Source of the DNA: Owenia fusiformis
Taxonomy: Eukaryota; Annelida; Polychaeta; Sabellida; Oweniidae
NCBI GenBank assembly: GCA_903813345.2
Contig: CAIIXF020000007.1
Coordinates: 6,267,730 to 6,331,729, forward strand
DNA length: 64,000 nt
Direction: 5' to 3'
A model generated the notes under the pieces. That model did no database searches and was not told the origin of the DNA. It saw only the letters and a program-made list of their open reading frames with translations. A program made the position numbers and the translations under genes. Every line of letters starts with the position of its first letter. Positions within the stretch are counted from its first letter, which is position 1. Positions 33,897 to 47,152 of the stretch are shown here, piece by piece.

Positions 33897-36800
33897 GCTG
33901 CCTGAACATTGTGAAACAACATACTGACATCATCTATCAAAATAAGATCGAATAAATATCGTGAAGATACGCAGCTGCAGTAATGTACCAATAATGTTAA
34001 CCTATTTTAGTAATTTAGTAGCTTGTGTTCAATTCCGCATTGTCTTTCAACCCTTAACGATGAATATCCATATAGTAATCAATCACTTTTTATCACCTTG
34101 TTATATATACAGATATAGCAGTACTAAATTTGTTCCATCCTTGGCAAAATTGTAGATATAGCCAAGACTATTTCGTTTACAAGTTCCTATAAAGCAGGTC
34201 GAATGTTAAAACAACATTTCGGCTGAGGCCTTCGGCCAAATGTCTGTTATATTCAATCCTACTTCATGAATGATATTCCTTTGAGTTCTCCAGAGTTATA
34301 GGTATTTTTAACTATTCAGAGCAACATTTTCTCAGGAGGCGAAGTTTGCGATTCCAGAACGGACGAACTTAGCACAATGATCAGTGTTAATTTCTTCTCT
34401 TGAGCACAATGCTCGCGTAACTATTATTAGATAAATGGCATATGGTAAAATTCAAAGAATACCCACATGTGTCACTTATTCAAGTGAATCAATTGTATTA
34501 TTGCTTCACAAAGCCGCTCTTGACATAAAAGAGTTTGGCGTATCATTCCTTAATCCACTGAGACCTTTTAATCCAAAATGGTTTTTTGTTAATATATCTG
34601 TTCTATAGAATAGCATCAGGATGTACCTCAAGATACGTTTAGCTGGTATCCATCACAATGTTTTAAACTCATCATTACTGACAGTTTCATCAACTGCGTT
34701 CATGTAATACTATTTTATTGCTGTGCTCAAGCGGTTCGCCTATATAAACTTAGACCAAGTGCTGAAATACTGAGTCTTGGGCGGTGAAAGTTAGTATAAC
34801 TCCTTTCTGATTTGACAAACTTCTGTTTTATTTTGATTACCTTTTAATGGTGTTTTCAGACATCTATTGTCCATTATGATAGCATTTGTAATGGTGCTTG
34901 TTCCTGTACATTATCGTTATGGTCTCAACAATTTGCCCAAAAATATTCAACGTTTGTTTTGTACCAGGGCGTTAAAGAATCCAGTTTATCAGCATCAACC
35001 TTGGCACCAACAAGTTCTAGTCTGTTTCTAAAGCACATGTAGAGATTCTAGTAGTATCCCCGATGCCAGATAACACATCACCTGTACAAATCAGGTTCCT
35101 TCTGCTTCGTTCACCTTAGGAACTTAACGAAGCATTCAGGCAGTTATCGAGAGTGTTAAGATTAACCGTTTCTAAAATAAATTGTCATCATTGAAACATT
35201 AGCTGGAGCTAAGATCTATTTTTATCCTCATAAACGGGCTGTAAAAATCATTATTGATAGACTAATCACATTAGTTGGATCGGATAAATTACGTCATCCC
35301 AATTTGGTTGCTATTTCGAGATCCCTTCGAGATGTTCGTTTGGTTTCCCTATTTTTGATGCCACAGATCACGGCGTCATATTTCCAAACAGGATTGAAAT
35401 GGAGTATATGGTTTTGCTCAAATGGCTAAATGAAGTTAGATTTACATTAAAGGAAAACAGTTTTGGAAAAACATAAGGACGCTTGGGAAATTTAGCAATC
35501 GAAATACCTCCGGCGTCATAGGGAATAGTTTATGTATCTAATTAAAGACTTATCCAATTCGTATCTTTTTGATGTTTTTTATCCAGGTGATCAGAATCAC
35601 TTCGATTACAAGGTTATACAAGTTATCGAATGAGCAAATCTGTGAATCGCAACATTATTTCAACAAACAGGTTAGCTTGCAACGTATACACGTTTAGCAG
35701 ACATGTTAAAAACATTTTAGTGATTGTTACACCTGACTCTATCTCGCAATGTTTATAACGCGATAATACAGAAGCGGGCTTTTAAACAAATGGTATAATT
35801 AACAAGATAAAATCACATAATGAGACAGGTTCCAAAATAGGAAGACTGAATAGTATTACAAAACATAACAGGAATTAAAACACGTTTTAGAGCACTACCA
35901 GAAAATAAACCTTCAATCTCAAACAAACGCTTATATTTCCCCCGTCAAGCAATTTAAAACCACAACAGAATTTAATATTTAGAGATATTCTCAAAAATAG
36001 CGTTGGTGAGATCTATCATGATCTGTGTTTTACAAAATAAACTCGCCCGTTCACTTAACCTTGATACTTGCAAATTGCAGCACTCCTCGACCTTCTGTAA
36101 CCCAACAAAATTAACCAATCAGGAGCACATATAAATGACATCTTTAAATAATAAAAAATATCGTTTAACTTAACAATTCTGGTCCAAATGATAAAGTTCA
36201 AGAATCTTACTATTGTATTTAATTGCTTAATGATGGTTTTTACGACTATTCCTTCTAAAAACTGTCTTCAATCTGTTAAGATAGGAACTATTACAAGTAG
36301 TGCTAAAGACAACGTTTTAACATTTAATGTATTTGAACTTAAAAGCTTCTAAATTTTAACTTAAATACGACAGATGGTGAAATAATGCTCTACTTGAACG
36401 ATTGAGTATCTGTTGGTATTTTCCCCATAAGTTATAAAAATCAAACATCATCACATAAGTATATGTATTCATACGTATTGCTCAGATGTCCAAATATCTT
36501 ACAATTTCTACATTCTTGTTTTAATAGATGTTGTAAACGTGACAAGAATCATAAAATAAATTATCTCCTAATCCGAGTCTTAATAAATTCCCCAATCAAT
36601 TAATCATCTAGATAAGGCGAGCAGAATCCCATAAAGTCTAACATAAACTCTTACTTCTACTTATTTATTTTTAGCTCCCTAGTACCTGGATGCGAGTATT
36701 TTTGGTTCTTGCCAAAGAAATACAGTTTTCACTTACGTCCCGAAAGTTAATGTATAGCATTACCCCGTGTAAAATCATGAATCCTCTTTCATTTCAAAAT

Positions 36801-37194
36801 ATATAATCTAACATACTTATAACATTACACAGCCTACCACATACTCGTTCTAATTTATGACTGCAATAATAACAGTTCTATAAATATGCTACTCCTGAAC
36901 AACTTTAGAACGTTGCCAAATTAATCACGGGGTAAACAAGATGGTCTAATCTACGAAAAACATTTATTATTTTTCAACATAGTTAACTGTTGACTGGAAT
37001 ACATTCGGATTGTGTTGGTCGAAGATACGACGATGACAGAAAGTAGTACCATGTTCAATCCAAATAGTTTTACTTCATTAATCACAATGTTTACTTAAAA
37101 TAATAGATTAACACAAACAGGAAAAGATCGAAATCATGAGCTTTTTCACTTCAGAGGAGTAATGCAGTGTCGCATTAACATGCAAAATGTCAAC
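33897..37194. other. no supported gene; one GC hairpin
   Basis: Mostly AT-rich DNA. At about 34211-34244 there is an imperfect GC-rich hairpin (CATTTCGGCTGAGG / CCTTCGGCCAAATG) that stands out from its surroundings. A minus-strand window near 35590-35640 contains FDN, a triplet typical of GOLD domains, but in the wrong phase and without good splice sites, so I did not call it. Confidence 0.3.
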
Positions 37195-37290
37195 CACCAC
37201 CTATCATTTGTTACAGACGCCGAACACCGTGCAGAAAACAGTTGGAGATTATGACAGTATGTGATCGCGTGAAGTGATGACATAAAACGA
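37195..37290. repeat. dispersed repeat copy, related to 7130-7420
   Basis: Shares CATTTGTTACAGACGCCGAA and the following CACCGTGCA.AAA.AGTTG words with the 7.1-7.4 kb region; ends not definable. Confidence 0.35.
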
Positions 37291-37490
37291 TAGAACACAA
37301 ACAGATATTCAATGGAACAATTTGGTAGACCCAATCTTATTGAATTAATTGCAATTTGATGACAAAGATAAATGGAACAGTCTGAATCAGATAATAAAAG
37401 TGCCTAACACAAATGATTGACACATCAAAATTATATTTTCTACAGAATAGATGTCGTCGCAGGCTTGTATGAAATATACATAGAATTTAC

Positions 37491-37623
37491 CGACACTGCC
37501 ATCTTTCAAAAATGAAATAGTTTCTGTATATACTACTTCTGTTCGACTACTTAAACTGAAGGTAATGTCATACGCTGATAATTCCCATTTCCAAAACTGA
37601 AGGGGGTACTTCAAATGACTTAT
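37491..37623 (-). CDS. candidate exon with GOLD-like sequence (SEC14-like protein?)
   Basis: An excellent acceptor (attcattttccccttcag) precedes 133 bases ending at GTCG|GTAAAT. The open frame starts in phase 0 and ends in phase 1. It reads ISHLKYPLQFWKWELSAYDI, then TFSLSSRTEVVYTETISFLK. The order aromatic-Lys-Trp-Glu-hydrophobic followed by Tyr-Asp-Ile-x-Phe matches the 'RWEF...DIxF' signature near the start of GOLD domains in SEC14-like lipid-transfer proteins (also FYCO1 and ACBD3). Those proteins bind lipids or sit on Golgi and endosomal membranes. The exon at 43751-43822 joins it in phase and supplies the preceding strand. The FDN-containing end of the domain and any CRAL-TRIO part were not found in the window, so this could also be a diverged remnant. 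Confidence 0.42.
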
Positions 37624-40600
37624 CTGAAGGGGAAAATGAATATAATAGATATGGTTGTATTCACTTAATTACATGCAGTGAGGACCATCGTATCCATTAG
37701 GCGCATTAAATAAAGGGATTTTGAGATCTAGGGGATTTATTAGGAGGTCATTCTTGGCTAAGTTCTATTTTAAACATATATTTTATACATATTATTGTTC
37801 CATTAGGCCTTGAACCAATTGTACTTAAAAGAAGTATTTGACAATCAAGGTTTCGAGATATCTTCAATATTATGTGTACATATTGGACAGCCCTCGTACA
37901 TAAGTGTCATTATGAGAATATAAAATGGGCAAAATATGAGATCTCATAAAGTATAAACTCCATAAACCACCATAAAATTAAAGTTAATGTCACATTACAT
38001 ATTTTCCTTTCGAGCATCGTATACACAATGAAGAAGACACAATTATAGCATTCGTAACGCATGACTGAATATGTCGCCCACGAATATCTACAACAAGCCG
38101 ACGCCATGTGAGTCCCAGATTACAATTTTGGAATCTGCTTCCCATTGTAAATTGGATTCGTGAATATTGCAAAGACATTAATGGTGGTTGGGAATCTAAA
38201 GACATTTTCTTAATTCACCCCTTGTGAATCATAATCCACATAAGATGTCATGTTCCATCAAAAATAATTGGAAATAATGTTATTGAAGACTGATATTAAG
38301 GGGTTCCGTTATGGCACTTGAATAAAAGATAGAATTCAGAAATATATTGACTCTAGAGGCATCAAAATTATATTAGCCTACTTTAATTTGTGACTAAAGG
38401 GCTTCGTTACTAGTGTTTTACGATTATAAGACGTATACATGTAGCGAGATAGAACAAAGATATCAGAAGATCGAATAAACGTGAAATAATACTATGAAAA
38501 TCAAACTGAAACCGGATAAGCTTCTTAATATGAATGATTTACATATGAAAACGGTACTTGAAGTTAAATTCCAATACAACGAACCATCATGCCTTATGCA
38601 AACCAGATCAGATAAAACCTTTTGTTAAAAAACAGAACATGCACTTAAGTGTAAAATACATTGATCATTAAATTGTACGTATGACATCACCATACATGAA
38701 GTATTTATTGTATCGGGTGGGCATACAAATTGGTCATATGTCAATGCTTCATTGCTCCATTTGCCTTTGTTCAAACCCTTTGAAACTTTGGAAAGAAATA
38801 TCATGATGTTGTTAATATAATGATTAATGACCGATTTTCAAGACCATAGCTGAGTAATGTATACACAGGCTTCAAATAAAAAGTCTCCAAAACGCACGTT
38901 CCGGTGAAAGTTGCAAGTGACCAACATTGCATCATATATCAGGTGTCAATAAGAGAGCACGCACTGTACCTCACCTGCTATAGCATGACGGTTACGCCAC
39001 CTCTGAAAAGATTTATCCAATAAAATGGCCGCGATGGAACAGAAAACTAAGGTTGGTGCATTATTTTCTACTACTGTGTATCAATAGAAAAATGAACGAT
39101 TTATGTAAGCATTGCATTCGGTGATGCATTTAGTAATGTATATTTTGAACGTAGTCTTTGCAAATTGATGTCCGGGCATAACATGAAATAAGCGAAAACT
39201 GTTGAGTTTTAAATTCAAAACGAGTAATTTGTTTACTTTTGTCGTAAGGGCATGGTCTACATTGCCTGACGACCTCGGGGTATATAGATCGAACCTACAT
39301 ACGATCATAAAAAGCCAATAGCATTGGAAACCATCTAATATGTTCTACTCAAGCCATAATAGTGTATTTTAAATTTGCGGCTACGCAAAAATTGATGGAC
39401 GGTTACGCGAACCTCGTTCAAATATGTATCCCCGATTTATTGTTATTACTTTTGTTATATTCATCAGTACTTGATGCTAATTCTTCTTTTGCCTCTTCAT
39501 TGCTATCTCATTGGTTTCATATTTTAAGCATGGCACAATTTTTATCTTTGCCCTATAAAGCCTCAAACAAATATAAGCAATTCAATATTCCATTTCTTAC
39601 CCATTATAACAATGACATAGAAAGAGGCTATCAGAACTAGCAACCTTGACTTGAAAGGTGTACATGCACGTAACCGTCCGGTAAATATATAATGTTCAAC
39701 TAATACAATACGTTACCGTCCATAGAATTCACACGTAGTCGTCTAACGACATTGCGTTTGAAATCTTATTATTTACGGCACCACGTTCCTGATATGGATT
39801 TGTCATTTATGGCTTGTTTATACACAGTTTACTTACAGTTGATAGTTTGAGTGCCTCTGAGGCACATATACTGAGAAAACACGACAATGGACTTAAAATT
39901 ATGAGCTTGGATATTTCAGTCGGTAAATTTACAGCTTATGTTCTGCTTCTAGTAAACCACCTGGCAGATTTGGCCCAGTCTTTATAACCATCCATATATA
40001 CGTCACCGAATGGAACTAGTTGAAAAGGAAATCTTATCTGTGAATCTTGCCTACATGCGAGAAAGAGGACATGCTGTCATTCCCATCCGCCATTTTTTGT
40101 TATCGTTACCGCAAAATTTTGCAAATCGCCTCGACAAAGCCGTCATGCTATAACACCGTGGTACCTGTGTGACACGCGACATGGAATTGATCGCAACATG
40201 TTTCAATGAGAAAGGTTGTGAAGATGGGCAAAACTTGCAAAAGAATTGATTTTTTGGGGTGCCACAGAACTGAAATTTGGTTTGTATATAAAAGACATGA
40301 TGGCCTTTGAGTTTATACATTTTTAGAAGCGAAAGTGAGAGGGTTTTAAAAATATTGAGTGCCTATACCCAATATATACCAAAAAGCCAAAATTTTTAAG
40401 GTGCCCAATTTTTACTATTTTCAATGCAGAGGTTAAAACCGTAAAATTAAAGGCAAAGTGAAAATTTGATTAACATTGAATTCATTTGGATATTCCCTCG
40501 GTGAAAATTAAAGCCCATGAAACATATCACATTGACAAAATATTGAAATATTTGTCAGCGAAAACTTGACCTTTTACAGTATTTATCACATCTTGATTTC

Positions 40601-41252
40601 ATCTTTAGCAATATGGCCTATCTACCTTAGTTCTTACCCCCTCCCACTCCCAAATTAACATACAGATGTACACGTTCTGTCAAGGGGAATACACAACGGG
40701 GGGAGGCAGGGCTTCATGCAAGACAAAAAAGTCATGTTTTCAAAAGGTTTGGACAAAACGGTCAGTTAAATATCTTGGAATAGACTAAAAGAAAAGAGGT
40801 GAAGTTATATACAACTAGAAACCATATTGAACATATTCTTATTGTACAAACCGCAATATTTCCACTGAAACATGAAAATACGATCATGATATAAATTGGA
40901 ATTGGTCGAGGTCACAATAATCTATGTAAATATAAGAATTCGGCCCCTGGAAGTCAAACTTGAAATAAATGTACCAATAGCCAGTTAACTTCCTCTCTAC
41001 GTGTAAGTCTCATTACGGACCCACTTGAATGGAATTGATTAATCGTATAACAGAACAACGAACGACCAACTACATGACAAAGTCAGACGAGGTGATGCTG
41101 AGAATTTCTCAGAGCAATTTATCAGAATACGGATGCAGTCTGAAATCTTTAATGTCACGTGGTCGCATTAAGCACGTCCTTTCATCATACTGTATTACCA
41201 AATGTATTTGAAGGATATAAAGGACGCCATGTAAACACCCTCGGATTTCCCA
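37624..41252. other. no supported gene
   Basis: AT-rich. Two weak items: near 39023 on the plus strand an ATG in good context (AAAATGGCCGCGATGGAAC) could begin a short first exon, but the nearest donor-like site is poor (AAG|GTTGGT). Near 39460-39530 the minus strand has a Glu/Ser/Asn-rich frame (EEAKEELASSTDEYNKS) without a pyrimidine-rich acceptor. Neither is called. Confidence 0.3.
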
Positions 41253-42331
41253 TTTGGGCGGCCATTTTTGATTTCCAGCGCAGGACTCAGAAACAAAATA
41301 TACCTTTTTCGACCTACTAATAGCTACTAATAACTACCTTTAATTTGAATGTAATAAGTCATATTTTCGAAACGTCTCGATATTATCCATAAATTAGATT
41401 GGAAAAAAATTCGACTTGAAAGATTAAACAAGAAATAATTGAATAGGCAATTTCAAGTCATTACGAAAAAATTTGGGCGGCCATTTTTGATTTCCAGCGC
41501 AGGACTCAGAAACAAAATACACCTTTTTCGACCTACTAATAGCTACTAATAACTACCTTTAATTTGAATGTAATAAGTCATATTTTCGAAACGTCTCGAT
41601 ATTATCCCTAAATCAGATTGGAAAAAAATTCGACTTGAAAGATTAACCCTAGAAGCCCTAAGGGGGGGTCAAAATGACCCCCCTGTTAAGTTTTTTCCCC
41701 ATAACTTTTTATTGCCATCTGGTAGGGTCTTCAAATTTTCAGTAGCTGAAGCTACAGTTAAAACAAACGTTTTCTGAAAAAAGTCAGCAAAATTGTACAT
41801 AGGGTAATTGATTTATTATGATGTAATCATCAGCTGCAATAGACAAAATCGGAAAAAGCTAGCACTATTTTACCATACGTGTTATCTTTAGAATAAGATT
41901 ACACAATCTTCCACCATCATAGTTGTTAAAGTAATTACATCAAGTTGTAGATAATTGAATGAAGTATATTTTGAGAAAATTTGAACATCATAGCTTTACT
42001 AATTTGTTGTTAATTTATTATGATGTAATCATCAGCTCCAATTGACAAAATCAGAAAAAGCTAGCACTAATTCTATCATACGTGTTGTCTTAAGAATAAA
42101 ATTACGCAATCTTACAACATCGTAGTTGTTAAGGTTTTTACACCAAATTGTAGATAATTGAATGAAGTATATGTGGAAAAAGTTTGAACATCCTAGCTCT
42201 TCTAATAAATATTTTACAAGGGGGTGCCCTTTTGACCCCCCTTAGGTGTTCGTGTGACTATTTTTACCTTAGGGCTTCTAGGGTTAAACAAGAAATAATT
42301 GAATAGGCAATTTCAAGTCATTACGAAAAAA
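41253..42331. repeat. 219-bp tandem duplication, second copy interrupted
   Basis: The unit beginning TTTGGGCGGCCATTTTTGAT (41253-41471) repeats at 41472 and continues to 42331 once the 641 bases of inserted element plus duplicated TTAA are removed. The two copies differ at about three positions (for example AAATATACC against AAATACACC), so the duplication is fairly recent, and the insertion in copy two is later still. Confidence 0.88.
41647..42283. mobile_element. TTAA-flanked piggyBac-type MITE, 637 bp
   Basis: TTAA at 41643-41646 and 42284-42287 brackets ends that are reverse complements: CCCTAGAAGCCCTAAGG and CCTTAGGGCTTCTAGGG. The uninterrupted copy of the host repeat next door has a single TTAA at the matching place (AAAGATTAAACAAG), which confirms the insertion point and the duplicated target. 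Inside the ends are GGGGGGTCAAAATGACCCCCC and, further in, two direct copies of a roughly 200-base segment (TTTATTATGATGTAATCATC at about 41812 and 42014). CCC-type ends and TTAA targets are the hallmark of piggyBac transposition; no transposase is encoded. Confidence 0.85.
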
Positions 42332-43750
42332 TCTGAAATGTTTGTTTACACGGTCGTTTTTCTAGATTTTTTCTTAAACTTCGAATCAAAGAAAGACGGA
42401 GACACTAGCACCACAAAGCGCGTCCTCGGGGATATTCTAAGTGGAATAAATGAGTCGTGACATAAACAGTACAAGAATACTGATTTTTCGCTTCAGGAAA
42501 GCATTGTATAGAGACAATGTTGCAAGTAGGAAACAATCGAAGTCAATGTAAAAAGGTGATACTGCAAATTACACATTATTCTTCGAAATGAAATAATGAT
42601 TAGCAGTGATATAACAAAGCCATTCCTACAAGAAATAGTGAACGCTGAACAGGCATTAGTCGTCAATGAAATGAATCTACAGTATATTTGATTTAACTAA
42701 AACGAACCATTAGTATGAAGATATCACAAATTAGCAGACATTTCTGTCTTGTATACCCTTTACGGTATATATCAATCTGTCAGCTCATTGACAAAATGTC
42801 AAATTCTAAAAGTAGATTCTTGCTAAAACGGAGGTCCCATGCCTAGTATAGGATACATCATCAAATAATGTCTAAATGAAATTTTACAACATGGATTCGA
42901 GTTACTTATCACTCGGACTCACCATCGGACGTCATTCTACCCTGCCCACATCTGCAATTAATTTCCTTCAGTATAACAACTGAGCCTACATTTTTATGAC
43001 AAATACAACAACTTAACCTATTACCATCAGAATCATTCATGCGATAAATCTACATAATACATGCAATAAATCTTAACTGATGGCTCAATACACGTGTTTA
43101 TTGATAAAAGGAAAAAAATTGCATCATTTGGAATCATATTTTTAGAGCTACACGGCTACAATGATTTATTAGATGATAAATCTCAATTTGTGTTATAAAA
43201 TGAATCTTGTATTGGGAAATAAATCATTGAACATATATAAGGCAAATTGAAAAAAACTGTCGCCAGCAGCTGCTCTCTTCAGAACAGGCCAGGCGAGAAA
43301 GGATATAAATAACTCAAAGAAACGTAATTCGCCTAAATTAAGCCTGTAGAGACTCCCGGCCAGTCAATCATTGACATTTGTACTTTATCCCCATCTTTGT
43401 AATCTTAGTGTAACATAAACATAGATATGAACACCATTTCGGATAAGGGATACAAAAAGTAAAAACCAGACGATACCGGATTCGAAGCCTATTGTCTAAT
43501 CCTCCTTACATTACACCATTACACGGTAAAGGTTCAAAGAGATATGTTCACCCGAAGATAACCTTGCTTATTTAGCTGAATGATGTCCTGTTTCCTTTTC
43601 TAGTATATTCAATCGAACCATATAATTTCTTTAATAAATCATTTTAGCTGTTAAGTTAAGCTGAATCGCATCATCTGACAACCTTACACTGACATACCAG
43701 ATACGGTATAGCAATATACATAGTTGGTAATTGGTGTAGAAACACCTCAC
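42332..43750. other. no supported gene
   Basis: AT-rich. Around 42917-42945 the minus strand has a 29-base block between attaattgcag and a fine donor (GATG|GTGAGT) that contains an ATG (ATGACGTCCGATG). It could be a tiny first coding exon with its 5' untranslated part, but I cannot support it further. Confidence 0.3.
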
Positions 43751-43822
43751 CTCTGTTCCCTGAATTATCCTAACTTCAGTTTCTGAATACCAGAGGCCTA
43801 GCAAGAGCACTTGGATACTACG
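43751..43822 (-). CDS. candidate 72-base exon, possible first strand of GOLD domain
   Basis: Acceptor attttcaaatattctcag and donor GAG|GTGAGG bound exactly 24 codons in phase 0 to 0. The peptide is RSIQVLLLGLWYSETEVRI followed by IQGTE. It joins without a frame break to the exon at 37491-37623. The join reads T-E-V-R-I-I-Q-G-T-E and then I-S-H-L-K-Y-P, which resembles the 'V-x-V-x-R/K-G ... P' run-in that precedes the Trp-containing strand in GOLD domains of SEC14-like proteins. Both splice sites are strong. The 6-kb gap to the next exon would hold the 219-bp duplication and its inserted element as intron content. Confidence 0.4.
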
Positions 43823-46548
43823 CTGAGAATATTTGAAAATTACAAGCCATCTTGTTGAATTGTTGATCTGTTCACACTCTGTCGAATGATAAATTTTGAG
43901 ATATTTTAACAAAAAATATATAATTTGGATTTTGCAAGCTGTTGAGACAAAATCTGGGGAGATCACTTTACTATAAGGAACATTTTAATAGCATACTCAA
44001 ACCCCAATGAACGATATCAAGCGATAAAACTGAGACACGTCGGGAAATAGTAGCAAAATCACTCAAACATCACAACATATATCACTTTATCCTCCTCAAA
44101 GTATGAAAAGGCGCTGAATGGTTCCACATAATAATAAAGTAAACCACAAAAGAAATTGTTATTAGATTAGGATAGGTGAATACAAGAATTAGTAGTTATA
44201 TATTTTGAATACTTTGACATTATATTTAACGAGATATAACGAGTTCATAATACGTTGATGTTGTCATCTATCATATTTCCAAAATCATTACCAGACCCAA
44301 GGGATATTCGAATCCCCTTAACTATAGACGTACATGGTGTGTGGAATTACACGTTTCTGACATTGACACAAATCCTACATTGTAAATGAGTGATTTAGGT
44401 CACAGTGTGGGTTATGCTGGCTTGTTTCCTTTATACCTGATTGTGCTTTTAGATGTTTCTTTTTCTTGTTCTGTTTTGCAATGCTGTTTGGTATTTTTTA
44501 CATGTGCTTACATTCCCATACTCTTCCTTTATCTGACTTTCAAAGAATGATTCCTCTGATGTTCTTAATCAAATGATTCAAACGTATCGATGGTATATCA
44601 TGGTTTACCTCAGTGTGTACCTACTTTAATTTGGATGAGAAGTGATTTTCCTCGACGTGTTTAGCCCACTTTAAACTGGGTAAACATGGAAATATGAAAT
44701 CTAAGAGAAAAAATATATGTACAAATGTATCTCACGAAAGTAAAACTAGTTACGTAATTGCTTCGTTTCATATAATTATTTTCCATTACAATGTGTACGT
44801 CATGGAAATTCACCAGACTACACAAGTAAAAAAACATATTAGCCAGTTACAAATCCATATAACCCCAAACCCAGGGTTAGTTAAAACTTAAATGAAACAC
44901 AAGTCAAAATCAACCAAATTAGCAAGATGAGTCAAATCAGAATATAAATCCACGATAGACTACAAAAAATCTAGATATACTATGTATGTCATATTTGGTC
45001 CTAATAATTGTATCATGTTTGTATTTTAATATAATAATGACTTTATCTTTCAATAGACTACAAATAGTCAGTCATATGCGAATACAAAAAGCCAATAAGA
45101 GGTAACTCTGAGACAATCTGAAATTACTTATTCTAGACTCTCTTAGACTCTCTCAGTTAATATCTCTCAGAGGCATTGCCGTGCCATTGATAGAAAACAC
45201 TAATTAGGCAACCATATAGTTTTATGTTTGATTGTGATTAAACCTTATACATCCCATTTATTTTTATAGCCTATCAGTATCAACGTTAAAATTATTAAAC
45301 TCTATTTCATTTCTATAATCGGATTAGAATTTCGATGGCAATACGAATAAACATGTCGACACATAGACTATAATTGAATTGAGCAGAACTTATTTTTCTC
45401 GATCAAGATGTTTTATTTAATTTACATCCCATGAGTTAAATCCGGGTAATGACCTTCATCAGATTCAATGTCCGATTGAAGCATGCACCTAACCGAATAA
45501 CACTCGAATTTGAATTTAATGGCAGTTGGAACCGATTGAATAGAGTTCTGTAATTTTCGATATCTCCTTGACTAAATGCCGAAGATGTCGATTCTAAGAT
45601 GTCTAACTTGGCGTAAACTTGCATTGGCATATTATTTGATTTACTCGATCGTAATTTCCACTGACGTAACTAGTATAATTCAATCATTTCTGATTTGACA
45701 TGGTATTTGCCAACATATACACAGCGGTTTGTCGTAATGGAAAAGTGAGTTCAAAAAGCAAGGGCGATATACCAAAGAGTCCTAAGTTATTGCATATTGT
45801 TCCACATTCAATCAAAATCAAGTCTTTACCAAAGACTTATCTCACAGATAAAATGCCCATGAAAGAAATTCACAATTCCTCCATTTAAGTCGGTGGTAGT
45901 TTGCCCACTTCCTAAAGAACACTACATGCAAATGCCTCTATCATTTAAGCCGCTTTTCAAAATTTGTAGGTAAAAAGTAAACAACAATAGTGACGAAATA
46001 AACAATTGAATTAAGTTGAAGGATAAAAACATGCAATCAGCGAGTTGTAAACACCCAGGCAGATGAACAATCAGACATGTAGACAGGTGTACATACAGCT
46101 GGGTGACAACAATAGCTTAACCATGTGATATAAAATGTGATAAACAAATATAAATAGCATATACACAATGACACTGAGAATAAAGAAAAACGCACAATTT
46201 ACAATAATACAATTCCAACATTTACAAAGGAAGAACATTCACTTTAGAAGGAAAATCAATAAACCTTTTTGTAATACAATTGTTCTTGTTCTTACAGTAC
46301 CTATGCTCTGCAAATATCGTTTCTTATATTTAATAATTCCTACTCTAGCTTAATATTAAGACAAGAAAACCTCACGCAGGCGCCTATCCCAGGAAACACG
46401 TTTTCCATTATATAAGATTTCTATTTTAAATGTGGTCAAGTCAAACTTAGAGCGACATTGTTCATTAGCATTGCGTTATAAATTAAAAACACTGATGACA
46501 TATATTTTTCGAGCAGTGTCACTGTATACAGTGTATCGACGACGACAC
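43823..46548. other. no supported gene
   Basis: AT-rich. A minus-strand frame at 45436-45630 (YAKLDILESTSSAFSQGDIE) has decent composition but no convincing acceptor. On the plus strand an ATG near 45700 followed by AAA|GTGAGT could be a very short first exon (MVFANIYTAVCRNGK). Both stay uncalled. Confidence 0.3.
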
Positions 46549-46552
46549 TTAA

Positions 46553-47152
46553 AGGAATATTCCTTGCCAGACCCTTTGTCTCTTGATATGGTAGCTATAA
46601 TCATATATAGTTTCCATATTTAGCAAAAAATGGGAAAATGTTTTAATATGGTCAATATTGATCATTTAAAAATCGAGTGCTTATTTCCAGTGAGCTGCCA
46701 TCTTTTAAGATTTCTTGCAGGAAGTGATGTCATCAACTCTCAACTTCTATAACCTTGCCCATAACAGTATAGTAAAGTAGCACAAAATCACTTCTAGACA
46801 AGTGATCATTACTTCCTGTGCAAAAATATTTTCAGGGCTTGTCAACTTAGAATAAAAGAAGAGATTTTCAGAAGGATTAAATAAGATACAAAGTTGAAAA
46901 AGAATATTTAGCTGGTTTTGTAATTCTTAATAGCTCCTCACCTAATGCTATATGCAAAGTTGAGAGTCGATGACATCATTTCCTGTGTGAAGTTTTAAAA
47001 GATGGCAGCTTACTGGAACTGAGCATCACATTTCTAAGTGATCAAATTTGACCATATCAAAACATTTTTGCGTGTTTTGCTAAACATGGCAAGCATATAT
47101 ATGGTTATAGCTACCATATGAGGAGAGAGATGGTTTGGCAAGGAATATTCCT
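46553..47152. mobile_element. TTAA-flanked foldback MITE, 600 bp
   Basis: TTAA on each side brackets AGGAATATTCCTTGCCA and its complement. The arms match for about 200 bases, including GAGCTGCCATCTTTTAA and GATGTCATC.ACTCTCAACTT. The match is visible even in translation, since both strands read nearly the same KEYSLP...VAI.IY peptide. About 200 bases of unique sequence lie between the arms. TTAA targets suggest piggyBac-type mobilisation, although the end sequence differs from the CCC-ended element at 41.6 kb. Confidence 0.75.

Noticed and set aside
35590-35650. FDN-containing window that could be the end of the GOLD domain
   Set aside because: Requires phase 0 while the GOLD-like exon ends in phase 1, and the residues after FDN do not fit the domain.
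38998-39082. Plus-strand first exon starting MAAMEQKTK
   Set aside because: Good ATG context but the donor (GTTGGT) is poor and the frame stops after 20 codons.
43470-43500. tRNA-like T-loop (GGCTTCGAATCCGG on the minus strand)
   Set aside because: No acceptor stem, anticodon arm or spacing to match a tRNA fold.
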